This document shows positions 33,090-44,576 of a DNA stretch of 64,000 nt, piece after piece. The position numbers and the translations under genes are program-made. The DNA comes from Eucalyptus grandis (Eukaryota > Streptophyta > Magnoliopsida > Myrtales > Myrtaceae). The notes below the pieces were generated by a model. That model saw only the letters and a program-made list of their open reading frames with translations, ran no database searches and had not been told where the DNA came from. The DNA is taken from positions 1,798,001-1,862,000 of the forward strand of contig NC_052616.1 in assembly GCF_016545825.1 (NCBI RefSeq). Reading direction: 5' to 3'. Numbering within the stretch: position 1 is the stretch's first letter; every line of letters starts with the position of its first letter.

Positions 33090-35625
33090 TAAGCTCCATT
33101 TCAGCTGAAGCATGGATTATTGACTTAGGTGCTAGTAATCACATAGTTTGCGATAAACGTTTCCTTTCCGATGTTAAAGAATCCCCTCATGTTATTTCCG
33201 TCCGTCTTCCAAATGGGAATGATACCTCAGTCACCAAAATTGGAACAATTAATCTCAGTCCATCCATTACCTTGAAAAATGTCCTATTCATTCCTGAATT
33301 TCAATTCAACTTCATCTCTATCTCAAAAAATTTGTGAGGACAATTTATGTAGAGTCATCTTTGATTCTAATACCTGTTTATTTCAAGCCCTTTTGACTGG
33401 GAAACTAATGGGCTGGGGTAAAATTCAAGAGGGACTCTATTTTTGGGCCACACTTCCCAAAAATCTCAATGTTTCATTTCCTTTAAATAAGGGCATCTTA
33501 TGTAATGCCAATTCCAATAAAAATATTTTGTTCCATCAGCATTTAGGCCATAGTGCCTCATTTCCTCATTCAAAATGTCATATTTGTCCAATAGCTAAAC
33601 AATCTCGATTGCCTTTTTCGCAAAGTACCTCATGTAGCAAAACAGCTTTCTCTCTTCTACACATCGACATTTGGGGACCATATCATACACCACATCGGGA
33701 TGGATCTTGTTTTTTCCTTACAATTGTGGATGATTATACACGAACTACCTAGCTTTTCTTGATGCAATCTAAGGCACAAGTATTTTCTCATGTTAGAAAT
33801 TTCCTTGCATTAATTAAAAATCAGTTTCACAAATCCGTACAACGGATTCATACTGATAATGCTCGTGAATTCTTTAATCATGAGTGTTCTTCTCTATTTA
33901 CATCAAACGGCATCCCTCATGAGAGTTCCTACACCTATACACCTCAACAAAATGGGGTGGTTGAACGAAAACATCGTTATCTCTTAGAAGTTGCCCGTGC
34001 TCTTAAGTATCAAGCCTCAATTCCGAAAATATTTTGGGGTGACTATGTGATTACAGCAGCCTATTTGATCAATTGGATGCCATCCCGAATTCTAAATGGG
34101 AAGACTCAATTTGAATTACTTTTTGGTAAACAACCGGATATTAGTCATCTTCGTGTCTTTGGATGCTTCTATTATGTCTCAACAGTGGGCCCTCGGGACA
34201 AATTAGGTTCCCGCGCTATTAAAGGTGTATTTATGAGATATCCTGTTTCTCAAAAGGGATACTCAATCTATGATCTATCTACTGGACACTCCATCGTTAG
34301 CAGAGATGTTATCTTTCATGAGGACATTTTTCCCTTCCAAGAAGAACTTCTTTTAAATCAAGATTCAGGATCAGTCGCACATCATCGTCTATTCCTCAAT
34401 GAAGAAGATTTGTTGCCTTCACAGCAAGTCATATTTCCTCATGGATCTTCCACCTAGTTTACGTAGACAGGGGGAGAATCGAGTATGTCGTCCTCGTAAG
34501 TCCATACACAGGCTTCTCGCCAGTGGTATGCTAAGTTCACTGTTGCACTTACAACTGCAAGATTCCGACAATCCAAACATGATTATGCCCTCTTCACATG
34601 GAGTCAAGGTACATCATCAATTTATTTACTTATATATGTTGATGATATCCTCATTATGGGAAACAATGAATATGTCATTCAACATTTCAAGAGGTACCTA
34701 CACTCCACATTTTGGATTAAGGATTTGGGACCTCCCAAATATTTTCTCGGAATAGAGATTGCATGATCGAATAAAGGGATTTCCCTTAGTCAACGCAAAT
34801 TTATCCTAGAAATCATATCAGAAGTAGGATTATCAGGATCCAAGCCAGCTATCATTCCAATTGAACAAAACGTCAAGTTAACCATGGCTGAGTATGATAA
34901 GGGACTTTCACCCCTAAATGAAGATCCTTTACTGAAAGATCCTTCCATTTATTAGAGACTTGTCAGAAAGCTCATTTATCTCACAATGACTAGACCTGAC
35001 ATATGTTATGCAGTGCAAATTCTCAGTCAGTTTATGCACAATCCAAAACAGTCTCACATGAATGTTGCTTTAAAGGTCGTGAAGTACTTGAAAGGATGTC
35101 CAAGTTTAGGAATATTGTTATCTTGAGATAATAACATGGAAATGACAGCGTTTTGTGACACAAATTATGCTACTTGCCCCATGAGTAGAAAATCTGTTTC
35201 GGGATTCTATATAAAACTGGGGGATTCATTGCTCTCCTGGAAAACTAAAAAACAGCTGACTGTGTCATTATCGTTTGCCGATGCGAAATATCAAGCAATG
35301 GCAAAGACTAGCTGCGAAATAGTCTAGATAAGAGGTTTACTTCAAGATCTTGGTGTTTGGGTAAAAGAACCAACTGTCATGTTTTGTGACAATGATGTTG
35401 CACTCAAACTAGCAATGAATATGGTTTTTCATGAAAGGACGAAACATGTATAAGTTGATTGTCATTTTGTTAGAGATAAGATCCAAGCTGGAGTGATCAA
35501 GACAAGAGGAATAAGTACAATAGAACAGCTTGCAGACATATTTACCAAGCCCTTGTGTCAAAGGCAACACACGCATCTACTAAGCAAGCTTGGCGTCTTT
35601 GATGTGTATAGACCACCAACTTGAG
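33090..35625 (+). pseudogene. Copia-1 pol (broken)
   Basis: The protease motif reads DLGAS (33122-33136) instead of DSGAS. Integrase zinc-binding HHCC parts (HLGHS, CHICPIAKQSR) lie at about 33540-33610. Catalytic D, D and E lie in HIDIWGP (about 33662), HTDNAREF (about 33848) and GVVERKHR (about 33957). A TAG interrupts at 33750-33752. Integrase C-terminal sequence runs to about 34330. Reverse transcriptase starts abruptly near 34485, so the N-terminal finger region is deleted; the YVDDI motif is near 34635. RNase H follows (FCDTNYATCP, about 35153) and ends before the purine tract. Stops occur in RT and RNase H. It is non-functional. Confidence 0.85.
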
Positions 35626-35631
35626 GGGGAG

Positions 35632-35855
35632 TATTGAAGATATTGTTGCCTATAATTGACCATAATTGATCCTTATCGATCTACTTTGTATATTTAGGAA
35701 AAATTAGAATTTTGTATATTTATTTTCTCTAATTAAATCAAGCTTGTACGTTATTAATAGGGTTGTAAACTATACAATACAATTGTATTGCAGAGAAAGA
35801 AAAACACTTTTCCCAATTCTCGATTCTCGGTTTGTTTCCATCTAATATTCTAACA
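35632..35855 (+). repeat. 3' LTR of Copia-1
   Basis: Starts TATTGAAGATAT (TG changed to TA) and ends ATTCTAACA. It is preceded by the purine tract. Beyond it, 35856-36049 is the displaced native 3' sequence of B2, matching the DNA after the B1 stop. Confidence 0.9.
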
Positions 35856-36049
35856 TTGATCAAACTAAGTCGACCTTTTTTGTCGGACAGTTTTCTCTTG
35901 TGTTAACATTATAAACACGGTATGCGCAATAGAAAATTTCCATGGACCATTAATATATGGGCATCGCAAACATCCTCAATTTGAGGCCGGCCAAACTGTT
36001 TGTAACACGACATTATTTCTTGTTTTAGTTTCTCTTGGCTCTAGCTATT

Positions 36050-36602
36050 TGTTGCGAAAAGGCGAGCGATCGAACAATAATATAAACAGATGAAGAAAAT
36101 AAATCGGACACTAGATTTACGTGGTTCAGTCGTAAAGACCTACGTTCATGGAGAGAACAACAACGAATTTCACTATAGATCAAGCGATACAAAGAGTTAC
36201 ACAATCGAGTCACTCAAACACTCTAAATTTCACTATAGATCAAGCAATACAAGGAGATTACACTCTCGAGTCACTCAAACACTCTCTCAATGTTTCCCAA
36301 ACTCCAATTACACCCAATAACGCACACAGTGTTTAGCCCCAAAATTCTTCTAAAATAATCTTTCAATCTCACGAAGGAATTACACGCAAATCTTACCACA
36401 AGATTTAATTGGCTTCAACACTAAACCTTATTGGATGTAAGTCACGACAAAGAAAAATCTCTTCCAAGCACTCGACAACGAGGTGGCGCTTCAAGACCAA
36501 TTCTTCACGATCAACGGTGGAACACCAAGCACTCACGCGGTGCTTCAACTTAGCCAAGCCTGACTTTAATACCACTTGTTGCGAAAGGCGAGCGATCAAA
36601 CA
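36050..36602 (-). mobile_element. Small LTR-derived (TRIM/SMART-like) insertion
   Basis: Flanked by a perfect 5-bp duplication CTATT (36045-36049 and 36603-36607), and the site is empty downstream of B1. Both ends carry the same direct repeat of 26-27 bp: 36050-36076 and 36577-36602 (TGTTGCGAAA..GGCGAGC...AACA). On the minus strand the right-hand repeat is followed after two bases by TGGTATTAAAGTC (36562-36574), like a tRNA-Met primer-binding site. The body matches the Copia-3 LTR ('gatttacgtggttc'), and an internal tandem duplication of about 60 bp lies near 36163-36285. It has no coding capacity. Confidence 0.65.
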
Positions 36603-36687
36603 CTATTCAATCATGCTTCCTGACTATCATAGAAAGAGCATCTACCTACATATAATAGAAGCAAAAGCTCTTAATTATATTTCAACA

Positions 36688-36689
<2 letters not shown>

Positions 36690-36780
<91 letters not shown>
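36690..36780. repeat. Compound (CA)n(TA)n microsatellite
   Basis: About 24 CA units run directly into about 20 TA units. At the equivalent place downstream of B1 (about 15950) the array is absent. Confidence 0.95.
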
Positions 36781-36783
<3 letters not shown>

Positions 36784-37079
36784 TGACAACAACAGTTACG
36801 AAGTTATTTTTAGCTCAGCTTTAATGTGAAGTTGAGAATATGTGCTCTTGAAGTTGACTATATGCATCTGGCCACATCACGGGAGGTGATATTTGTGTTT
36901 GAATTGTTGCCTATGTGAATTAAGTCAATCAAAACCGCTGATCACATGAGTCTCACATAAGATCTAGATGGATATTATTGATATTAATGATTCGGATTAT
37001 ATATGGTCTATGGATGCATGTTCATTCAAGTGTATTTCATTTAGGAGACAATTATAAAACAATATAGTTAAAGCTAAAA

Positions 37080-37790
37080 TGAATACATTTCAAACAAATA
37101 AAAGGTTTAGGATTGCATTTAATTAAGTTTTGGGGAGATGAAAAGCCATTTCCCCAAGGACTTATGAATAAAGGTGTATTTATTGAAAGCAAATAGGGTT
37201 TGGATATTTAATTTTGGTTTATATATTTTAATGCAACTTAGAAGTAAAAGGACAAAAAAAGAGGGCATGCAATTGAGCCACTAGAGGCAAAGAGGCAGGG
37301 ACATTGGGCGAGCATCAGCGAAGATCACAAGCGAGCATCGACGACAACCTAAGGCGAACATTGGCCAGGCGACCATTAACCGGCGACCCTCGTTGCAATA
37401 AATCTCATTGCTATCCTCGTTGAAGCTTTGCAAAAGCACTAGGTGATGAATTTATCTCAAGCGAGGCCTGTTGCTGAGGTCGCTTACCCTAGGCGAGGGT
37501 CACGGAGGCCGAACGACCCTAGACAACGAGCTGCCGAGGCTGTTCAAACTTAGGCGAGGAAACATCAAGTTCAACAAACTTGAGCTTCCCAGATCTAGCC
37601 TTTCAATGGTTAGGCTTCTTAGATATGGCCCTTTGATGGTCAAATCTGGACTTTGATGTTGCGTGAACCTTGTAACGGATCATTGGAACCATGTGACCCC
37701 AAGCAACAAGACGCTAGTGCTGTGCAACCTCGTGTTGGCATTTACCAAATGCTATAGAAGATTTTAAAGGCTTGACGTCCTTTGGAAAAG
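37080..37790. mobile_element. Second relic of the 47231-48326 family
   Basis: 'ttaagttttggggagatgaa' then 'aagccatttccccaagg' (37125-37161) resembles the left arm of the element at 47231. The following GC-richer part (37260-37740) contains decayed GCGACC and AGGCGAG repeats. It pairs with 16290-17680, so it is a duplicated old insertion, partly deleted on its right side. Confidence 0.5.
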
Positions 37791-37794
37791 TTGA

Positions 37795-38640
37795 ACCAAT
37801 TGCACCATATATATTATTATGTTCATGAAATAGAACATGACATAAATTGTATCTTTCTAGGTCATGGATACCTTGTCTATAAAGATCAATGGAGCATTTC
37901 CTTGTTTGTATTCACCTAAAATGCCTTCCCCATTATAACTGTAAGTCTGTTTCCAGATCGAACCCAAAGCTTTTTGTGCTTAAGTTTGTGGAGGATCGAT
38001 CTTGTTACCAATAAAATATTTATCGTATTAATTAATAACTAGTGGGTTGACTTCAAAGTCAGTCGTTCTCTAGATACGTCACTAATAACATTTGCAGAGT
38101 TGCGCATGCTTTCATGTGTCATCACGGTCATGTAATATCCCAACACCCACGACGGCGACTTAAAATATTTTCGTTTGCCCACCAACCAACGACCTTTCCG
38201 TTTCATTGGTCAATCTAAACAACTCCTCATCGGCGACGGACAGACCCTAAATATTTATTAAAATTTGGGGACATTATAAAGATCCACTCTCAAATTATAT
38301 ATCTGACGAATAACTTAACTTACCCAATCTTATTTCAATTTATTGATTTTTTATCTGAAAATCTCAATAAAACTTTCTTCGATATATTTATGAACTCGTT
38401 TTGGCTGGCCGAGCAACTGAACCTGGAATTGGCCCGTCAAGAGAGCGAGGACACAGTGGAGCGGTTCAAAAGCAAGTGGAAGAGAATGTGAAGCGGATGT
38501 GGCGACGGCGGCGTCGAAGGCTTGCGAAGAGCGAGAGATGACTCGAAGGAGAAGGTGTTTCTCTTCTCGGTCTCAGTTCTGCTCACTGTCGAAGCTCCAT
38601 GTTCAAAGACAATGATATGCGCAACGCCTAAGAGTGGATA
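37795..38640. other. B-unit spacer and unassigned DNA
   Basis: To about 38300 this matches 17790-18480. The stretch 38390-38640 is not in the other copy. It has a short frame with LARQESEDTVERFKSKWKRM that hits a stop soon after. It may be a gene fragment at the border of Copia-2, but I cannot identify it. Confidence 0.45.
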
Positions 38641-39375
38641 AACCGAGCAAGTGATTCGTTGTCATTTAGGCAAAACAAGCTGTACAATGTTCTTTTCCTC
38701 TTTGAATGCGCTTTTTTTTTTCCGACTCTTTTTTGAAGAAGATGATAAACTCGTACAGAAGATTCAACAATGCTGAAGTTCCTGTTACAGCGAGCTTGCA
38801 GCACACAGAAAACACAGAAAATAGGAAAGTATAGATGTAGAGATTGAGATTGATCAATGAACAACTCTGTATATATTCTTCTGTGTTTGATCTCAATGTA
38901 CATCAAGATCTTTACATCAATGGAAGAAAAAAACTCTCTGTATTCTTATCAGTCTCTCTCTCTTTCTCTAGCTTATTTGATAACCAGAAGAAAGAAATCT
39001 CCACACAAACTGACTACTCTTCTTACTTCCCTCTTTCTCATTACGAAGCTTTATATGGAAAGGGAAGACTTAACAGAAGCAACTAACTTCTGTTTTTACT
39101 TTATAACTAACCACCGACTTTATGTATCTCCATGGGAATAATACGAATCCGCATCCACGATCCTTGTTTATCTTCTTTGACTGCTTCTCCATCGTTGATC
39201 ATCATCTTCATTACTTTGATCTTAGCCATCCATTTCTGCTGATTTTCTTCTTGTTTTATCAGCCTTAGCAAGAGCAGGATCCTCTGTTTTAATATGAGCA
39301 ACAGTTTCAGCAGCACCATCTGCAGTATCACCAGCACCATCTTCATCTTCTTTCTGGTGATATATATTCCTAACA
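38640..39375 (-). mobile_element. 3' LTR of Copia-2 (minus strand)
   Basis: On the minus strand it begins TGTTAGGAATATATC directly after the purine tract TTGAGGGGGAA (39376-39386) and contains U3-like sequence. The low-coordinate end is only approximate, because the partner LTR is missing and no target duplication can be checked. The ORFs here (38628-39376) are LTR sequence and not genes. Confidence 0.6.
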
Positions 39376-39387
39376 TTCCCCCTCAAA

Positions 39388-40890
39388 TTGGGAGTAGATG
39401 GAACACCAAGTCCCAATTTGGTGCGGAGTTGGCAATGTGTAAAGTGTGAGAGGGATTTGGTGAAAATGTCAGCAATTTGGGAACTGCTAGAAACATACTG
39501 AACGGTGAGTGATCCTGCAGAAACTTTTTCTCTAACAAAGTGAAAATCAATTTCAATATGCTTTGTTCGAGCATGTAATATAGGATTAGCAGTGAGAGCT
39601 ATAGCTGATTTATTGTCACAAAAGAGATGTGTAGGGAAGGGAAGAGCACAGCCGATGTCTCGTAAGACAAAGCTGATCCAAGTGAGTTCTGCAGAAGTGG
39701 AAGCAAGTGCACGGTACTCAGCTTCTGTAGAGGACCTGCTGACGGTGGATTGCTTCTTGGCTCCCCAAGAGATGAGATTGGAACCAATGTAAGTACAAAA
39801 TCCTGTAGTGGACCTTCGTGTTTCACACCCCGCCCATCATGCTCTAAAAACCATATAAATGCGGGGAACTCGTGAGTGAATGAATAAGCCAAGATTGATG
39901 GTGCCTTTGATGTATCGAGTACCCTTTTAAGTCGAGCAAGGTCTGCCACAGTTGGTGTACGTAATTTCGACATAATAGGTTGGTAGCATAGGCTATGTCG
40001 GGACGAGTTAAAGTTAGATATTGAAGAGCACCTACCAAGCTACGATATTCAGTAGGATTGGTCAGAGCAATAGAGTCTTGTTGCATAATGACCTGTTTTA
40101 AAGACAGAGGAGTGGCAATTGGTTTACTTTCAGACATGTATGCTCGAGTAAGAAGATCACTGGCATATTTTGTTTGGCATAGAAACAAATGATCCGAGTT
40201 TTGTTTGACTTCGATACCAAGGAAATAATGCAAAGGTCCAAGATCTTTCATGTGAAATTTGAGGCTAAGAGATTGAATAAGGGTAGACAGCATTTGGGAA
40301 GAACTACCAGTTAAAACAATGTCATCGACATATAGAAGCAGAAGAATAGTATGCTGTTGTTGATGATATATGAATAGAGAGGGATCTGTTGAACTGCAGA
40401 AGAAGCCATATTCAAGTAGAAAGTCACTGAATTTATCAAACCATGCTCGAGGGGCTTGTCGAAGACCATAGAGCGATTTCTTGAGTGAACACACATGATA
40501 AGGTTTTACGTGAATCTTGAAATCCGGGAGGCTGTTCCATGTAAATGTTTCATTAAGAGTGCCATGTAAAAAGCGTTTTTAACATCAAGTTGATGTATAG
40601 GCCCTTTGTCTCATTTTTGCTATAGACAGAACAATTCGATTGTGGCATGCTTGATTCTTGGACTAAAAGTCTCGGTGAAGTCGATGCCTTCTTCTTGATG
40701 GAATCCCTTAGCAACTAAACGAGCTTTCCGGTCTTTCAAGACTACCATCGATGTAAGTTTCGTTTTAAAAACCCACTTGCAGCCAATTACATTCATATGG
40801 TCAGTTCGAGGAACCAAATCCCAAGTTTTGTTTTGATATAATGCCTCCATTTCTTCTGTCATTGCTTTACGCCATCCTTCATGTGCTAAT
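39388..40890 (-). pseudogene. Copia-2 reverse transcriptase and RNase H (broken)
   Basis: On the minus strand, the RT begins near 40862 (TEEMEALYQNKTWDLVPR, GCKWVFKTK, RLVAKGFHQEEGIDFTETF). After a damaged gap it continues at 40494 with SLKKSLYGLRQAPRAWFDKF and YVDDIVLTG, then PLHYFLGIEV. RNase H follows across several frameshifts: SLVGALQYLTLTRPDIAYA near 40010, and parts in other frames down to about 39400. The domains match Ty1/Copia. Frameshifts and stops make it non-functional. Confidence 0.85.
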
Positions 40891-42710
40891 GCTGATTTAA
40901 TTGTTTTTGGTTCGAAGGGACTTTATATACAAAGCAAGACAGGCATACACTGGGATTTGGTTTGACAATTCCAGATTTTGATCGTGTTCGCATTGAATGA
41001 TTAGAGGTAATCCCTTGAATTTCATGAGAAGTGACTTGCTCGGATGTGCTTGGTCATAATATTGGATTGTGTTGTATCGGCACCATCGTGTCTTGATTAC
41101 CTTTCTGGTGAGGTCTGCAGCATGTGTATCCATTGTGAAAGTGTCTGTCTTGGTTGATCGTATAAGGAACAAAGGTCTGTTGAGAACTCGAGAGTTGAGG
41201 ACAATATTGTTCTTATCAAGTTGCAAATGAGCTGTATGAGGATTATTATGAGTATATATATATAATTTTCTTTTGCTGATTATAATCAACTTCTTTTGAC
41301 CCATGTCAAGATATAATGTTGTAAGAGATGCATATTTTGTCAAGCACCATTTAGTGAATGGGAAGAACTTCTCATCAAACTTTACATTTACGGTGATATA
41401 TATTCGACCGTTGAAGGCACCCAGGACATCGTAACCTTTATGATGATTACTATAACCAATGAATACACAGGTGAGAGATCTTGGATCAAACTTATGCTGA
41501 GCATAGGGTCGTAAACATGGATAACAAGCACAACCAAATACTCTGAGGTGATCATAGGTTGGCTCTTGATGATATAGTTTCCTATGTGGTGATTGCATGT
41601 CCAGTTTTGGTGTTGGAAGAAGATTAATAACATAGTTAGCTGTAATGAACGCATCAACCCAATACTTCAGTGGAATTCTTCCATGATATAACATGGCAAG
41701 ACCTAATTCAACAATGTGCCGATGTTTCCTCTCGGCTATCCCGTTCTGTGCTGGTGTATAAGGACAAGAGAAACTTTGTTTTATTCCACAGTTTTGCAAA
41801 TGAGCTTGAAACCTGTGGCTAATAAATTCTCCTCCTCCATCACACTGAAAGACTTTGATCTTTGATTCAAACTGGTTTTCTACTTGCTTTTGAAACATAA
41901 CAAAGATCTTATAGAAGTCTGACCTCAACTTTAATGGATATATCCAGCCGTATCGGGAGAAATCATCCACAAACGAACATAGTATTTAAAACTTTGAAAT
42001 GAAGTCACAGGTGATGGCCCCCATATATCACAGTTGATTTTCTGTAAGGGCATGGTTGTTACAGATTCAGAGGATGGAAATGGTAAAGCTGCATTCTTAG
42101 CATTTTGACAGCTACTACAAACATTCAACATCTTGTTGCTACACTGAATGAGTTTTTGGTTCTGCAGGTACTTCAAGATTTTCAGATTGGTGTGTGCTAG
42201 TCTTTGATGCCATGTATCTTCTTCTACGCCCGTGTCTCGAGCTAGAAGGGCTTGTGTTGTTTGTAAATTCACTTGATATAGTCCTTTAGTTTTCCTTCCG
42301 AGCAGCAAGGTTGTGTTGGTCCAATTGTCCTTTACATATACACCAAATTTGTCAAAGACAAATGAGCATGGGTAATCGTTTGTTAATTTGGATACGATAA
42401 CAGATTTTCTTTATGTCGGGGACAATTAGAACATCATTCAAAGGTAATAGGCTTTCTTCGGTATGCAACAATGTGTTACCAGTATGTGTAATTGACAAAT
42501 GTGATCCATCACCAATCATGACAGTATCAAGTCCTGTGTATTCAGAGGAGTTTTGAAGCATACCAGGATTAGCTGTAATGTGTGCAGTTGCACCGGTATC
42601 TGGATACCACTCGCTCCCTTTGGCATCCTCAAGATGTATAGCTGCTAAAGCTGTTGGTATCTCCTCAGCTTGATACGAATTGTCAAATCTATACCAGCAA
42701 TGCAAAGCAT
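40890..42710 (-). pseudogene. Copia-2 protease and integrase (broken)
   Basis: The protease region at 42352-42705 keeps an intact catalytic motif (EWYPDTGATAHI). Pre-integrase sequence (TWHQRLAHTNLKILKYL, CSSCQNAKNAALPF) and CDIWGP lie at 41931-42308. The integrase core (MDDFSRYGW, FQCDGGGEF, NGIAERKHRH) and C-terminal part (HLRVFGCACYPCLRPYA, FIGYSNHHKGY) form a 357-codon open frame, 40897-41970. This is the best-preserved stretch of Copia-2, but frames shift between blocks. Confidence 0.85.
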
Positions 42711-43455
42711 CATGGCCAGGTTTCTTGCAGATTTGACATTCTAATTTTATACCTTGTTAGCTGGTTTCTCATCTTGCTCATTCTTCGAAAAGGTTAGATT
42801 TGAAGGATAAGCTTTTATTTCTTGATATCTCTTTGCCTAGCATGGGAAGTTCTGCCGATGAAAAAGATAGTTTGAAGAACTGTCATAAGGTTTAGTTCTG
42901 CGATTCTCTTGCATATAGCTGATATTGCCAAACACAGTAACTGAATTGTCTCGGGTATATCGAATCCACGACCTCTGTTATTAAGAGAACGTCCTCTTCC
43001 ATAACTGCGGCCTCCTCTGTAATTACTTCGTTGAGCAACAAAGCTTGAATTTTGATGACTATATCCTCTATCAATAGTTTCTTTGAACTGATTTTGAGGA
43101 TATCTTTGCCCAAAGTAAGCCATATTGGGATTAAATTGCGTTCTAGAGTAGTTCTGCAATCTTGACTCAAACCTTTCTAATTGTGCAATTACCTCATCAT
43201 ACTCCGGTTGAGGTTTTAGACAGTATATTGTTGTTCGAAAATTTTCATACTCAGCTCCTAATCCCTCCAAAGACACCAAATAGCTTGGTTATATCATCTA
43301 CTGGTTTCCCAATGGCATTTAACTGATCACATATTGTCTTGTACTCTCGAAGATAGACTAGAAGATCTCGACCATGTTTTTGACAGCCTTGAAGTTTCCC
43401 CCTCAATTCAAACTCTCTTGCTGCTGATTTTTGTGTGAATCGATAGTGGCCATGT
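42711..43455 (-). pseudogene. Copia-2 gag, 5'-truncated
   Basis: On the minus strand, gag begins abruptly at about 43455 (AAREFELRGKLQ, LREYKTICDQLNAIGKPVDD). It continues with SLEGLGAEYENFRTTIY and a Gly/Arg-rich stretch (YRGGRSYGRGRSLNNRGRG). The N-terminal gag part, the primer-binding site and the 5' LTR are missing: the sequence passes directly into a partial X unit. Confidence 0.8.
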
Positions 43456-44576
43456 GCCTTATAAGATGCCTAGACAAATTAGCTTAACTGTCAAAAAGTA
43501 TAAATCATCTTTACTTTCGGTGGAAACTATTTTCTACATCTTTTGTTTTGTATTTAAATGATGAAGTCCGGCTGAAATATATAAATCATCTATTGTTGAC
43601 TTGGATCACGACTTAATAATCAAAGCTTGAGAAAGTATATCACAGCATACCAAACTTAATGACAGTGAAATTAATTATTTTGACGCACGTGAACTCACGA
43701 CTGTTATAACTTCGTTTTCGTTTGCATTCATCCCTTCAAAGAAGACTTGCAAAATGACTTGGAAAGCTGTACATTATTTGTTAGATAAAATACGCGACGA
43801 CGCACAGCAACTTCGCTAGCAATGTCTCTCGCGACTTATTAGTCGCCCTAAATAAATCCAGATCGAGCTCATCTCTTTTTGTCTGGTGGCTACAAGACAA
43901 AGGAGGGGAAGATGTTGAATACATATGCTTCGTGCGCAGGACCATCCAATTGGAAAATTTAATGACGTAATGACAGTAACGAGATCGGCATCGTCATGAT
44001 ATTGTCGTCACCCCATATTTGCAAGGCTAAAAATATTTTAAGATTTTTGCGATGGCATATGGTCATCGTCTTCGTTGGCTCCTCTTGGCGTTAAGTCTTC
44101 TGTACGTGGGCATCCCAGCTCATGCAGATGAAGTCACAGACGGTAAGCGCAGCGGAGTCTTGATCACGCGTCGGGTACTATTAGCGACGTTGACCTAGTA
44201 CAATGATTAGATTAAGACCCCAAGTTCTCTCTAGGTCAAAAAAAAACACGTCCTTAATGATCCATTGTCAAAAGTACGAACAATATGGCCCTATTTTACA
44301 TAGCGTAAAAAGAGAGAGCAGGGGGAAGCGATCACCTTGAAATTAATCCTTTCTTGTTCTTTTTTAGTTTATACCACTTAGCATGTGTATCGAAGTTGAG
44401 TCAAGCGTTCCACTCTCATTGGAATTCTCATTAGTAAGACAACAATTAATTACATCGTCAGCCATAAAGAAGAGACCAGTAAGCTATAATTTACTACTGC
44501 AAACATGATAATGAATGGTTTTTGTTGTCGTCGGAACCAGAAGGGATAGAAACAAGTTAATTACATTCTAATGCAT
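43452..44576. repeat. Tandem unit X, partial copy (right cluster)
   Basis: Matches 495-1637, starting inside the unit at 'tgtgcctt...gcctag.caaattagctt'. Its left edge is the breakpoint with truncated Copia-2. No gene. Confidence 0.75.

Larger units (their letters stand above)
30995..35855 (+). mobile_element. Copia-1 LTR retrotransposon in the 3' region of B2
   Basis: Complete but defective Ty1/Copia element of 4.86 kb in the same orientation as B2. Two 224-bp LTRs (30995-31218 and 35632-35855) differ at about 14 positions by eye. The flanking 5-mers are CTGAT and TTGAT, one mismatch. The homologous site downstream of B1 (near 15652) is empty. The primer-binding site follows the 5' LTR, and a purine tract TTGAGGGGGAG (35621-35631) precedes the 3' LTR. 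Domain order gag-protease-integrase-RT-RNase H is Copia. Many stops and a deletion make it non-autonomous. Confidence 0.95.
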
